Assembly (NCBI RefSeq): GCF_018128025.1
Contig: NZ_JAGSCS010000023.1
Span: 1 to 42,321, forward strand
Origin: Proteiniclasticum sediminis
GTDB lineage: Bacteria > Bacillota > Clostridia > Clostridiales > Clostridiaceae
Direction of reading: 5' to 3'
Length of the DNA: 42,321 bases
Part shown: one piece after another, positions 14,117 through 22,420 of the stretch
Layout of the letters: each line of letters opens with the position of its first letter
How positions within the stretch are numbered: the first letter of the stretch is position 1
Program-made: the position numbers and the translations under genes
Notes under the pieces: model-generated
What the model was told of the DNA's origin: nothing
What the model saw: the letters and a program-made list of their open reading frames with translations, nothing else
The model's database searches: none

Positions 14117-14542
14117 CTAATAGTGACATACAGTGACATCTTCAGGGATTCTTACTTTGTTTAGCGCTGCATCATGTAATCGGTAAAGATGGCGAAGGTT
14201 ATACCCGAGCTCCACAGCAATTTCTGGCCAAGACTTATTGCTGATGTATCGCTTCTCCAGTATCGTTCGATATTCGTTGTATTCTACTTCACGGATTACA
14301 AGACTGATCTCGCGCTTAAGATCCACCAAGCTTTCAAGATCTCTGTTGATCTCGTCCTGAAGGTCAATGATTTTTAGTACGGTGTCTGCCATCGGCGATG
14401 TGCTTTTGCTGGGGTTGCGAGGCATACCTGTTATGGTGGTGGTACATCTCATTGCCAGCTCATTTAAGGATTCCACCATTTCGAGTTTGCTGGCAATCCT
14501 CTGATCAAGGCGGTAAGCCTGTGATAAATACTCTTTAGCGGT
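14117..14542 (-). CDS. DUF1492-like phage regulator with sigma region 4-like HTH
   Basis: The start is at ATG 14542 (MTAKEYLSQAYRLDQRIASK), 8 bases inside the end of the previous gene; the longer frame is not supported. The 141-residue product has an N-terminal coiled segment and a C-terminal helix-turn-helix (RYISNKSWPEIAVELGYN, HLYRLHDAALNK) like sigma factor region 4. Family members are often called DUF1492 or late transcription regulators (ArpU-like). It may act on late phage genes such as those behind the repeated TTGACTTGCTAT leaders (inference). Confidence 0.75.
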   Translation of the reverse strand, partial: TAKEYLSQAYRLDQRIASKLEMVESLNELAMRCTTTITGMPRNPSKSTSPMADTVLKIIDLQDEINRDLESLVDLKREISLVIREVEYNEYRTILEKRYISNKSWPEIAVELGYNLRHLYRLHDAALNKVRIPEDVTVCHY

Positions 14543-14762
14543 CATTCTTTTGCACCTCCTCGTTAACTCTTCGAATGAGGTACTCAGCATTCAGACTGGT
14601 CAGCTCACCAAACCAACCGGAACGGAAAAACCGCTCTAAAGATGCCACTTCAATTTGGTAGCCATTGTTATCAGGACGCTTCTTCGAATGAAGAAGAGCG
14701 ATTCGATAATCCTTGACTGCTTGCATAACAATGGCGTTTGCTAATTCTTGATAAGGGTCCAT
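14535..14762 (-). CDS. Small phage protein, unknown function (75 aa)
   Basis: MDPYQELANAIVMQAVKDYR begins a helical protein that continues HSKKRPDNNGYQIEVASLER and FFRSGWFGELTSLNAEYLIR. This layout is common in Clostridia and Streptococcus phages directly before DUF1492 genes, where it is unassigned. The stop overlaps the next start by 8 bases. Confidence 0.7.
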   Translation of the reverse strand: MDPYQELANAIVMQAVKDYRIALLHSKKRPDNNGYQIEVASLERFFRSGWFGELTSLNAEYLIRRVNEEVQKNDR

Positions 14763-14820
14763 AATCTGTACCTCCGAATTTTTAGTTCTCTCGGATTGGC
14801 ACGGATTGTCGTTGATTGTC

Positions 14821-16185
14821 TCAGACTTGCAGATCAGCCTTTACAGCATCAATCAAAGCGGCTTGAGTGCTTTCCTTCTTGGATAACACCTTAAGAATCC
14901 GCTCGTCGATGGTGTCTTTGGCCACAATGTGCTGCACCACAACAGTTTCAGAATTTTGCCCTTGTCGCCATAGGCGGGCGTTGGTCTGCTGATATAATTC
15001 CAGTGACCAGGTCAGCCCGAACCAGACGATACAGGAACCGCCACTCTGCAGGTTTAATCCATGACCGGCAGAGGCGGGGTGGATCAGAGCTACGGGCAGT
15101 TCGCCAGCGTTCCACTTTCGGATACTATCGGCGCTGTCCAGTTTGGAAAACGGTACATGAAGCTTTTGTAGACGCTCCGTGATGCGGGCAAGGTCATGCT
15201 TGAACCAATACGCCACTAAAATTGGCTTGCCACTGGCGGCTTCGATGATATCTTCCAGTGCATCCAGCTTTCTGTCATGGATGGAGAAGGTGTCGCCATC
15301 GTCGGTGTAAATAGCACCATTTGCCAGCTGACATAACTTGCCGGTGAGCGCGGCGGCATTAGAAGCAGTGATGTCTCCGTCAGGGAGTTGCAATACGAGG
15401 TCCTGCTTCAGCTCGTCGTAACACTTGCGTTCCTCATCAGACAGGCGGATGGTGTACTCGCTACTGATCAGTTCCGGCATTTTCAAAAGGTCGGTAGACT
15501 TCATGGAAATGGTGATGTCGGAGATTTTGTAATAGATGCGTTGTTCCGCTCCGGGTAGAGGCTTGTAGCTGAAGATGACCTGTCCATTTCGCTTGTCTGG
15601 CTGGAAGTAGTCCAGTCGGTAGTGGCTGATGAACCGTCCGAGGCGAGCGCCCATATCCAGAAGCCTGAACTCAGCCCAGAGGTCCATGAGGCCATTTACG
15701 GAAGGGGTACCCGTGAGGCCAATGATGCGCCTGACCTTAGGACGCACTTTCATCAGAGCCCGAAAGCGCTTAGCCTGATAATTCTTGAAGGAGGACAGCT
15801 CGTCTACCACAAGCGTGTCGAAGTTGAAGGGCAGCTTGCTTTCCTCGATGAGCCACTGGACATTTTCTCTGTTTATGATATAAATGTCAGCGGGTCTTAT
15901 AAGGGCTGAACGACGCTCTGCTTCAGTGCCGACTGCAACGGAGCAAATAAGGTTCTGGAGATGATCCCACTTATCTGCTTCAGCGGGCCATGTATCCCGT
16001 GCCACTCGTAGTGGCGCGATCACCAGAATGCGATGCGCCTCGAAGCTGTCAAACAATAGGTCGTTCAGCGCCGTCAGCGTGATGCTCGTTTTGCCAAGCC
16101 CCATATTCAGTAGTACAGCGGAGATGGGATGCTCCTCGATGTAGCGGGTGGCATATATCTGGTAGTTATGTGGTTCGTATTTCAT
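14821..16185 (-). CDS. Phage SNF2-type DEAD helicase
   Basis: The start is at ATG 16185 (MKYEPHNYQIYATRYIEEHP), with GGAGGG 7 bases upstream. It has 454 residues. Helicase motifs in order: Q-like HNYQ, Walker A LNMGLGKTSITL, DELSSF in place of DEAH, LTGTPSVNGL (motif III) and QTNARLWRQGQ (motif VI). It is the short SNF2 type found in phage replication modules beside a VRR-NUC nuclease, and acts as a DNA translocase or unwinding enzyme. It overlaps the broken VRR-NUC gene by 20 bases. Confidence 0.9.
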   Translation of the reverse strand: MKYEPHNYQIYATRYIEEHPISAVLLNMGLGKTSITLTALNDLLFDSFEAHRILVIAPLRVARDTWPAEADKWDHLQNLICSVAVGTEAERRSALIRPADIYIINRENVQWLIEESKLPFNFDTLVVDELSSFKNYQAKRFRALMKVRPKVRRIIGLTGTPSVNGLMDLWAEFRLLDMGARLGRFISHYRLDYFQPDKRNGQVIFSYKPLPGAEQRIYYKISDITISMKSTDLLKMPELISSEYTIRLSDEERKCYDELKQDLVLQLPDGDITASNAAALTGKLCQLANGAIYTDDGDTFSIHDRKLDALEDIIEAASGKPILVAYWFKHDLARITERLQKLHVPFSKLDSADSIRKWNAGELPVALIHPASAGHGLNLQSGGSCIVWFGLTWSLELYQQTNARLWRQGQNSETVVVQHIVAKDTIDERILKVLSKKESTQAALIDAVKADLQV

Positions 16186-16446
16186 CAAGAAGCCCTCCAA
16201 TCTGCTGCTCGTCATCAAGGACATAAACCTTGAAGCCAAGCCCGCGTAGTAAATTGTGCCTTGCTAGTTGAAGCGGCCGAGGTTTTTGGCCGGAAGTCTT
16301 AACCTCCACGAAAGCCATATGACCGCCGGTAGAAGCACGATGCGGTCAGGCATCCCGTCAAATCCAGGACTCGTGAACTTTGGTGCAATGCCCCCGGCAG
16401 CGTTGACTGCCATAACCAGTTTTCTTTCGATTGTTTTTTCTCTCAT
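16166..16446 (-). pseudogene. VRR-NUC nuclease, frameshifted
   Basis: From ATG 16446 the protein MREKTIERKLVMAVNAAGGI, then SPGFDGMPDRIVLLP, is a typical VRR-NUC start (E, D-G-P-D-R). After LLP the frame shifts: the expected GGHMAFVEVK is present in another frame (GGHMAFVEVKTSGQKPRP, then QLARHNLLRGLGFKVYVLDD) and runs to TAA at 16166-16168. CCGGCGGT stands where CCGGGCGGT would restore the frame, so one G is missing near 16328. The catalytic EVK lies after the break. The gene is a recent pseudogene, or the base is a sequencing error. Confidence 0.85.
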
Positions 16447-16475
16447 ATTCACTCTCTCCATCAGGATTTTAAAGG

Positions 16476-16577
16476 ATGGGGTAACCTCGATGCATGTCAT
16501 ATATAGAACTTTTCTTAGAGCAATTTTTTAGTCTTTAAGAGACTTTTTGTATATGACCTTAATCGAGGTTACCCCAT
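16476..16577. repeat. 102-bp element with perfect 16-bp inverted ends
   Basis: ATGGGGTAACCTCGAT at 16476-16491 is perfectly repeated inverted at 16562-16577. Inside, GTCATATA near 16496 pairs with TATATGAC near 16551, and AGTCTTTAAGAGACT (near 16530-16544) forms a small hairpin followed by TTTTT on the plus strand. It fills the gap between the primase stop and the VRR-NUC start. It could be a MITE-like insertion, a structured leader or a replication site. Confidence 0.7.
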
Positions 16578-16583
16578 AGTCCA

Positions 16584-18824
16584 TCAACTCAAGAAATCCT
16601 CAAAATCTCCGTCATCGATTTTAAGCCTCAGTCCTGAAAAGAACCGCTTGTTTTTGACCTTGATACGGCCATGCCCAGCAGCCTCCAGTGCTGAATAGAA
16701 GTCTGTCGTGCTGCGGATATATTCATTTGTGTCAACGCAGTAATTTCGATATGCCCGATAAAGCGAACTGGAACTTTCGCGAAAGCTCGCATCAAGCTCG
16801 CATTTTTCCTCAAGAAAATGGCCAAACCAGTCGTTTTGCGACCGGTACTCCGTTATGGCTTGCTGCACGCACTCAGGCACAGGAATTTTGTAATCCAGCG
16901 CAATGACCTTCTTGGCACCCTCAATCACCCATGCGAGAATGCTCTCGCCAGCGTTCTGATAGAGGTACTCGCTGTAGTTCTTGATGTCGCTGCTTCCCTC
17001 AATCTTGGCGTCGAAGGGTATAACAACCAATCTGCGCCAGATGCCATCGTCGGAAGCGCTGACCTTTGGCAGGTGGTTTGTATAGAGCACCAGCGTATGG
17101 CAGGGTGTGAAGCTGAACGGGTCCTTATATTTCTTTTCGGCGAACACATCGTCGGTGGAGCAGAGTTGCTTGACTGTAGAGTCGTTGAGACGAGCACCTT
17201 CTTGTATCTCGGCAGCGATAAGTAGACGCTTGCCCTTAACCTCGGCCGTCAGGGTATCTGCGGAGATGTTGCCACTATAAAGACCGAGCACACGGGAGAT
17301 AGCGTTCCAGAAGGTAGATTTACCGTTGCGCCCACCGCCATAAGCAATGATCAGGGCTTCTACATAGACCTTACCGATGGCTGCAAGGCCGCATATCATT
17401 TGCACGTAGTCGATTAGCTCCTGATTGCTGCAGAAGATGAGGTCCAAACTGTTCTGCCAGATCTGTTCTCCCTTGGAACTTGGTGAAACGGAGGTCATTT
17501 TCGTAATGAAATCTTCTGGTGAATGCTCTCTGGCTCCGGTCATCCCTTTTCGCAGATCGTAAGTAGCAGAAGGTGTACAAAGAAGGAAACAGTCCGCATC
17601 GAGGTCACGCGGCGAGATTTCCAGCATAGGACGTGACTCCTTCAGCGTCGCTGTAATATTCTTTGAATCCCGACGGCGAATGGCGAAGGACTGGTATGCC
17701 TTGGCTGAAAGGAATGATCTGTACGCTTCAAGCTGCGTTTCGTTCATCAGTGACTCAGCCTTTGCTTTTGATGCGTTTTCTAGGATTTCCTGCGTACCGT
17801 TTTCCGTCAGCAGCCTCATCGCTGCCTGTAGATCTTTTGTGGCTTCCTCCAATTGACGGCGTGTAAGCTCATGGGCAACGGCTTGTGCACCAGGTTCGCT
17901 TTCCTGCCAGTAATGGCTGGTATAACGGATGAAGTGGGTAGCTGGAGAATATCGTAATTCGCCGGAGAAGTATTTTGCCAGAACCTCTGCCTGTCCAACA
18001 TCGGAGAAATCGCCGGGCATATAGGACGTAGGGTCATTGTAGACCTCCGGAGAAACATAGTCGTCCTGTTGCTGCACCTTTGCAAAGAAGCGCTGAGCGC
18101 TGTGCCAGATGGTCATGAGCTCTTGCTCCTCGAGCGGAGGTGAGCATTTTGCGGCTTCCTCTAAGAAGCACTGAAAAGCGGCGTCGCTGTCACCGTATTT
18201 TTTGATGACCCGACCGGCAAAACGAGACATTGTGGCATTGCGACTTCCTTCTGGTATGACTTGTGTGGAACGATGGCCACCTGCCATATCAACATCGAAC
18301 TCATCGCCCTCCAGAAACTCGCTTAAGTTCATGCTGCTGGTGTAGATTTCAACTTCCGGAGATGTCGTCCCGAAGAAGAAACGTGCAGCATCCAGCGCCT
18401 TGGTATCGAAGTATGGAAAGATGGCGTTGACCAGCTTTTTCATATCTCTGTAGCAGGCCGCGTTTGTAACGTGGTCAATGGGAAATAGTACGTGGAATTT
18501 AGGTCGAGCGGGCTTGCCGTTTTTTTCGCGCATATTGTAGCGGCTATAATGAACGGCAAAGGTGACACCGGGGAACGTCTCCATGACATCGGCGGGTAGC
18601 ACCCAATCCTCCGGTTGCTCTGAGTGATCATTGTCGCAGTCCACTGGTAGGCAATTGCTACCGATGTAGTTTTCACCATTCCGATAGCTGTTCCTGTACT
18701 CGGCACATACATAGTCATGTCCAACAGCTGCGATCAGAGAACTTGCATCAGTGACTTCGACCTTGTGTGGATAGGAGCAGTTGCCGGGGTTGCCGATGAA
18801 GTCGGCGTGATAAAGAGTGAACAT
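16584..18824 (-). CDS. Phage D5/P4-type primase-helicase
   Basis: 746 residues. The N-terminal region resembles an archaeo-eukaryotic type primase (VDCDNDHSE, then KFHVLFPIDH and a DAARFFFG helix), and the middle carries a PriCT-like segment (RNATMSRFAGRVIKKYGD). The C-terminal superfamily 3 helicase has Walker A AYGGGRNGKSTFWNAI, Walker B LLIAAEIQEG and a sensor region ending LVLYTNHLPKV. The enzyme primes and unwinds DNA at the phage origin. Its start shares one base with the previous stop. Intact frame. Confidence 0.9.
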   Translation of the reverse strand: MFTLYHADFIGNPGNCSYPHKVEVTDASSLIAAVGHDYVCAEYRNSYRNGENYIGSNCLPVDCDNDHSEQPEDWVLPADVMETFPGVTFAVHYSRYNMREKNGKPARPKFHVLFPIDHVTNAACYRDMKKLVNAIFPYFDTKALDAARFFFGTTSPEVEIYTSSMNLSEFLEGDEFDVDMAGGHRSTQVIPEGSRNATMSRFAGRVIKKYGDSDAAFQCFLEEAAKCSPPLEEQELMTIWHSAQRFFAKVQQQDDYVSPEVYNDPTSYMPGDFSDVGQAEVLAKYFSGELRYSPATHFIRYTSHYWQESEPGAQAVAHELTRRQLEEATKDLQAAMRLLTENGTQEILENASKAKAESLMNETQLEAYRSFLSAKAYQSFAIRRRDSKNITATLKESRPMLEISPRDLDADCFLLCTPSATYDLRKGMTGAREHSPEDFITKMTSVSPSSKGEQIWQNSLDLIFCSNQELIDYVQMICGLAAIGKVYVEALIIAYGGGRNGKSTFWNAISRVLGLYSGNISADTLTAEVKGKRLLIAAEIQEGARLNDSTVKQLCSTDDVFAEKKYKDPFSFTPCHTLVLYTNHLPKVSASDDGIWRRLVVIPFDAKIEGSSDIKNYSEYLYQNAGESILAWVIEGAKKVIALDYKIPVPECVQQAITEYRSQNDWFGHFLEEKCELDASFRESSSSLYRAYRNYCVDTNEYIRSTTDFYSALEAAGHGRIKVKNKRFFSGLRLKIDDGDFEDFLS

Positions 18825-19147
18825 CAGTCGTTCACCTCCGATGCGCCATCCTCCAGCACCTTGGTGATGAATTTGAGTACTGTGATGATTGTTTCAAGCT
18901 CGCAGTCGCCACCAAGAGACACCTCTATGCCATCTGTGCCACATGGTCCGATCAAATGCGCTTCAATGTCGGTTCCTCCCGCATTCTCGATGCGAAAGTA
19001 GGTGCGGCTGCCGTGACCTGAATCTCCTCCCTGATAGCCGTTGGTGCCAGCCTCGACTTCGAGAACATTTGCGCTGTATATGTCACGGCTAAAGGTCGTG
19101 ATAGTGGTGCCGTCGATATTTCTTTCCTTTTCTGTGATAGCGTACAT
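18824..19147 (-). CDS. Phage protein, unknown function (107 aa)
   Basis: MYAITEKERNIDGTTITTFS begins an acidic, beta-rich protein (SANVLEVEAGTNGYQGGDSG, then FRIENAGGTDIEAHL) with a C-terminal helix (ETIITVLKFITKVLED). No known motif is recognised. It is translationally joined to the primase (one-base overlap) and follows the DUF4406 gene by 3 bases, so it belongs to the replication operon. Confidence 0.65.
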   Translation of the reverse strand: MYAITEKERNIDGTTITTFSRDIYSANVLEVEAGTNGYQGGDSGHGSRTYFRIENAGGTDIEAHLIGPCGTDGIEVSLGGDCELETIITVLKFITKVLEDGASEVND

Positions 19148-19150
19148 GAT

Positions 19151-19570
19151 TTAAACCTCCTCGCAGTTTTCAGTAAAGTAGCGCAAGCGGTAGTTCTTCC
19201 ACTTGGCTCTCTTGATTTCAGCCGACATACCAGCTGAGATGGTGCTGCCGAACACCCAGACCTCTGTACATTTGCTCATCAGCGCATTCCCAAAGAACAG
19301 TCCAAGCTGACGTTCGGCAGGAATGTCGTCGTTCAAAAACTGAGGAAACAACAAATGCGGCGCAATGGGAATGAAGCACTTGTCCACGGCGAAACGGCTG
19401 TAGCGCTGTGCAGCCTTTACGTTTCCTTCTACATCTCCAGAAAAAGGAGAGCAGATATAAACAATTGGCCTGAATGCCCGAAGCGCCTTTTCTTCTTTTT
19501 CGATAGCAGACAATGCTTCGTAGGCGGTTGGGTCGTAGTAACTCTCACTGTTAAATTTATCAATGCTCAT
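19151..19570 (-). CDS. DUF4406 (nucleoside 2-deoxyribosyltransferase-like) protein
   Basis: The start is at ATG 19570 (MSIDKFNSESYYDPTAYEAL); GGAGGTCAAA directly precedes it. The 139-residue product holds VYICSPFSGDVEGNVKAAQR and, later, EVWVFGSTISAGMSAEIKRA. These are the phosphate-loop-like and SAEI motifs of the DUF4406/nucleoside deoxyribosyltransferase fold. A role in nucleotide metabolism is assumed from the fold. Its ribosome binding site and start codon lie in the right arm of a 12-bp inverted repeat. Confidence 0.8.
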   Translation of the reverse strand: MSIDKFNSESYYDPTAYEALSAIEKEEKALRAFRPIVYICSPFSGDVEGNVKAAQRYSRFAVDKCFIPIAPHLLFPQFLNDDIPAERQLGLFFGNALMSKCTEVWVFGSTISAGMSAEIKRAKWKNYRLRYFTENCEEV

Positions 19571-19646
19571 TTTGACCTCCAATCCGGGCGGGCTTTTTGT
19601 CCACCTCTATTACCCAATGGAGGTCAAAAACAGGTTTGAACGAAAA
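19570..19646 (-). promoter_or_regulatory. Shine-Dalgarno-masking leader, copy A
   Basis: On the minus strand TTTTGACCTCCA (19629-19618) is perfectly complementary to TGGAGGTCAAAA (19581-19570), which contains the Shine-Dalgarno and leads into the ATG of the DUF4406 gene. Upstream, TTCGTTCAAACC and CTCCATTGGGTA are shared with copy B at 24010-24087. A closed hairpin would block translation. Confidence 0.65.
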
Positions 19647-19650
19647 AGGC

Positions 19651-21591
19651 TCAATCTTTTTTATAAAAATCTGTCTCATAGCCATCGGCGCGGAGCAGTA
19701 GTCCCTTACCCCAAGGCGGTGTACGACCCATCAGCTCGCAGACAGCCTTCAAAGACATTCGTGGATCGGCTTCAATTACAACTTCATCGTGGACATGCAT
19801 GACGATGGAGCAGTGCCGGAGCGTTTGCATGGCACTGCAGAGGATGTCGCGGGCAGTTGCCTGCACAATGTTTTCTACGAACTTGGGTCCGTAGGAATCC
19901 AGTCGCTCCCACTTCTTCGTGGAACCTACGCCTTCGTAGGTGATGCACTGCCCACCGAATTTGTTTTCACCGATTCGTGGCTTCACATAAGCAAGCCGCC
20001 TACCGGAAGGAAGCGTAATGAAAAGCATCCCACTCTGGCAGGAGAAAGTGATCCCATGCGTCGAGTTGGTGCGTTTATGCCGAACGGACTCCATAGCGGC
20101 CTTGTCCACATCCCACCAGAACTTCACGATGTGCGGATTGGCTTGCCGCCACGCGTCGACTAGCTGAGGGAGCTCGTCCTCTTCAAGTCCCATATCAAGA
20201 GCGCCCATTGCTTTAAGCGCACCAACGGAACCGCCATAACCGAGGGCGAGTTCAGCAATTTTACCTTTTTGCCTCAGATGACCGTTTACTCCATGCTTTT
20301 CAACTGGCACCTTAAACATCTGCGTTGCAGAGGCACAGTAAATATCCCCACCCTTAGCAAAGACGTCCTGTCGCCACTGCTCACCGGCCAGCCATGCGAT
20401 CACGCGGGCTTCGATGGCGCTGAAGTCTGATACGATGAACCGAGCCCCAGCCCTTGGGACGAAGGCGGTGCGGATAAGCTGCGACAGCGTGTCCGGCACA
20501 TCCTCGTACAGCATTTCAAGTGCATCAAAATCACCGAAACGCACAAGGGCACGCGCTTCGGCCAACTCCTCCAGATGGTTCTGAGGGAGGTTTTGCATTT
20601 GAATAAGCCTGCCTGCCCAGCGCCCGGTCCGATTGGCACCAAAAAATTGAAACATCCCACGGGCGCGACCATCGGCACAGACCGCATTCTCCATTGCCTG
20701 ATACTTCCGAACCGATGACTTGGCAAGCTGCTGCCGGAGCGATAGAACGTCTGCAAGATCCGGAGGTGCCTTTTTCAATAACTCGACAACAACCTTTTTC
20801 CCAAGCGTGTCGGTCTCCATGCCATTGTCGGCAAGCCACTGCTTCATCTGCTGTACAGAGTTCGGATTGTCCAGCTCTGTTAGATGCTTCATAGCGGTGG
20901 AAAGCTCTGACCGGGAGCAACCATCCATTGCGATAGACTCTTGGACCAGTGTCATATCCAGCGCAACGCCTCGGTCATTTATCTCCTGGTCGAGGTGGTA
21001 TTCTTCCCAGATGCTATCCGGCACCGGGAACTTGGCGAGCTTTTCTTGGATGGATATTTCCGTTTCAACATCACGGATGTTATATTTCTTAAACGCCGAC
21101 CATTTATCGGGTGCGTGATAGGGGTGATTCCGGGTGCGCTGACCGTTGGCTTTCGTTGGAGTACAAGGTTGACAGAAGTATTTGATGAGTTCCTTGCCTT
21201 CAGTGAGTTTCTGCTTGTCCAGCTTCAGTACCGATCCGACGCCTTCCAGCGATAGTGGCAATCCCATCGTCGCGGCCCAGACCATCGAACATTTCCATGA
21301 GACAGGGTTGATGTATTCGCCGGTAGGGAGCCCAATAAAACGAGACAAGCAGACCCTCTCAAAGTTTGCGTTAAATGCCCATTTGGTTACCGTTTCATCT
21401 GTGAGTGCGGCGATAACATCGCTGGGCAGCTTCTCTCCAGAGGCAAGGGCAACGACCTGGACTTCATCGCCATCAATGCTGTAGCTGAAAAGAAGTATCT
21501 CGAAATCCGGTGACTCCACATAGCGATACACACCTGCTTTGGCGAGATTAGCGCTGCTATAGCTTTCAATATCTATTGAGAGTGTTTTCAT
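19651..21591 (-). CDS. Phage DNA polymerase, family A
   Basis: 646 residues. The N-terminal 3'-5' exonuclease domain starts MKTLSIDIESYSSANLAKAG (DxE). The polymerase domain shows motif A SDFSAIEARVIAWLAG, motif B region GKIAELALGYGGSVGALKAM and motif C MHVHDEVVIEAD. It replicates phage DNA and belongs to the polymerase type usual in this phage group. The frame is intact. A stable hairpin lies just upstream (21616-21644). Confidence 0.93.
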   Translation of the reverse strand: MKTLSIDIESYSSANLAKAGVYRYVESPDFEILLFSYSIDGDEVQVVALASGEKLPSDVIAALTDETVTKWAFNANFERVCLSRFIGLPTGEYINPVSWKCSMVWAATMGLPLSLEGVGSVLKLDKQKLTEGKELIKYFCQPCTPTKANGQRTRNHPYHAPDKWSAFKKYNIRDVETEISIQEKLAKFPVPDSIWEEYHLDQEINDRGVALDMTLVQESIAMDGCSRSELSTAMKHLTELDNPNSVQQMKQWLADNGMETDTLGKKVVVELLKKAPPDLADVLSLRQQLAKSSVRKYQAMENAVCADGRARGMFQFFGANRTGRWAGRLIQMQNLPQNHLEELAEARALVRFGDFDALEMLYEDVPDTLSQLIRTAFVPRAGARFIVSDFSAIEARVIAWLAGEQWRQDVFAKGGDIYCASATQMFKVPVEKHGVNGHLRQKGKIAELALGYGGSVGALKAMGALDMGLEEDELPQLVDAWRQANPHIVKFWWDVDKAAMESVRHKRTNSTHGITFSCQSGMLFITLPSGRRLAYVKPRIGENKFGGQCITYEGVGSTKKWERLDSYGPKFVENIVQATARDILCSAMQTLRHCSIVMHVHDEVVIEADPRMSLKAVCELMGRTPPWGKGLLLRADGYETDFYKKD

Positions 21592-21615
21592 AGTTGACCA
21601 TCCTTTTTATAAGGA

Positions 21616-21644
21616 ACGGCGGTAAAGAAGTTCTCTACCGCCGT
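21616..21644. promoter_or_regulatory. Hairpin between the 57-aa gene and the polymerase gene
   Basis: ACGGCGGTA (21616-21624) pairs perfectly with TACCGCCGT (21636-21644). On the minus strand only a short T-run follows (TTCCTTATAAAAAGG), so it may attenuate or protect the polymerase message and not fully terminate transcription. Confidence 0.5.
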
Positions 21645-21653
21645 CCACAGTTT

Positions 21654-21827
21654 TTACTTGAAGTCCCGCATTCGTTTTTCGTGATACTCTTTATCACGAG
21701 CTTCGCGCTCTTCGTCGCGTCTTGCCCTCTTGCGATCGCTTCTAATGCTCTGAACCATTGAGACCAGGAACGTGACACAGAGAGCTGAGTACAATCCTAA
21801 AAGGATGTTTAGTAAAATCGTTGTCAT
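21654..21827 (-). CDS. Small membrane-anchored phage protein (57 aa)
   Basis: ATG at 21827 with AAAGGACGG upstream, stop TAA at 21654. The product is MTTILLNILLGLYSALCVTF, then LVSMVQSIRSDRKRARRDEE and a charged tail ending MRDFK. It is one hydrophobic N-terminal helix followed by a highly charged, Arg/Glu-rich cytoplasmic tail. Small proteins of this kind occur in phage replication operons without assigned function. It lies between the DUF2815 and polymerase genes on the same strand. Confidence 0.6.
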   Translation of the reverse strand: MTTILLNILLGLYSALCVTFLVSMVQSIRSDRKRARRDEEREARDKEYHEKRMRDFK

Positions 21828-21844
21828 TGGTTTACCGTCCTTTC

Positions 21845-22420
21845 TTAAGACAAAAAGTCGTCATCATCGTCTGTTGCGAAATCGGACTCGGCACTAACCT
21901 TTCCACCGAGAGGCTCGCCGTCGCGCATCTTCTGTAGGTTGTTTAGACCGCATGCGATGCCCTTGTTGCCGTTGGAGTTGAAGGCATAGAAGCTGATGCT
22001 GGCTCTGCCATATACGCCGGAGTACACCTCAGAGCGGATGAGAATCGGATTACGGTCAGCATCCACGATGCCGGGAGCGGTAGCTGAATTGGCGTTGATG
22101 AAGTATGCATTGGCGTACGCGGGATCGTCGGGGCGTTCACTGTCGCCATCTCTGAGCGGAGTTTTGATTGCCGCCATCGGTGGCACGGACTTGCCACTAC
22201 CTTTGAGCTTGGCTTCGCCTTCGTGGTAAGCAGCTTCAATAGCCGCCTTGATCTTGGCTACGGTCTTGGTGTCGGACTTCGGAACAATTAGTGAAACAGA
22301 GAACTTCGGAGTGCCGCCGTTGATGCTCTTGGCTTCCCAGACGTTTGCATAGCTCCAGCGGGTGTCGGGTCCAGTGATAACCTTCATTGGGTTGTTGGCT
22401 TTATTGGTGTTGTTATTCAT
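21845..22420 (-). CDS. DUF2815 single-strand DNA-binding protein
   Basis: The start is at ATG 22420 (MNNNTNKANNPMKVITGPDT), with GGAGG upstream; the longer frame reads into the previous gene. The 191-residue product is an OB-fold type protein (ANVWEAKSINGGTPKFSVSL, then SVPPMAAIKTPLRDGDSERP) with the acidic C-terminus (ATDDDDDFLS) usual in SSBs. It protects single strands in phage replication. It overlaps the DUF2800 exonuclease gene by 8 bases, forming an exonuclease-SSB pair. Confidence 0.88.
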   Translation of the reverse strand: MNNNTNKANNPMKVITGPDTRWSYANVWEAKSINGGTPKFSVSLIVPKSDTKTVAKIKAAIEAAYHEGEAKLKGSGKSVPPMAAIKTPLRDGDSERPDDPAYANAYFINANSATAPGIVDADRNPILIRSEVYSGVYGRASISFYAFNSNGNKGIACGLNNLQKMRDGEPLGGKVSAESDFATDDDDDFLS

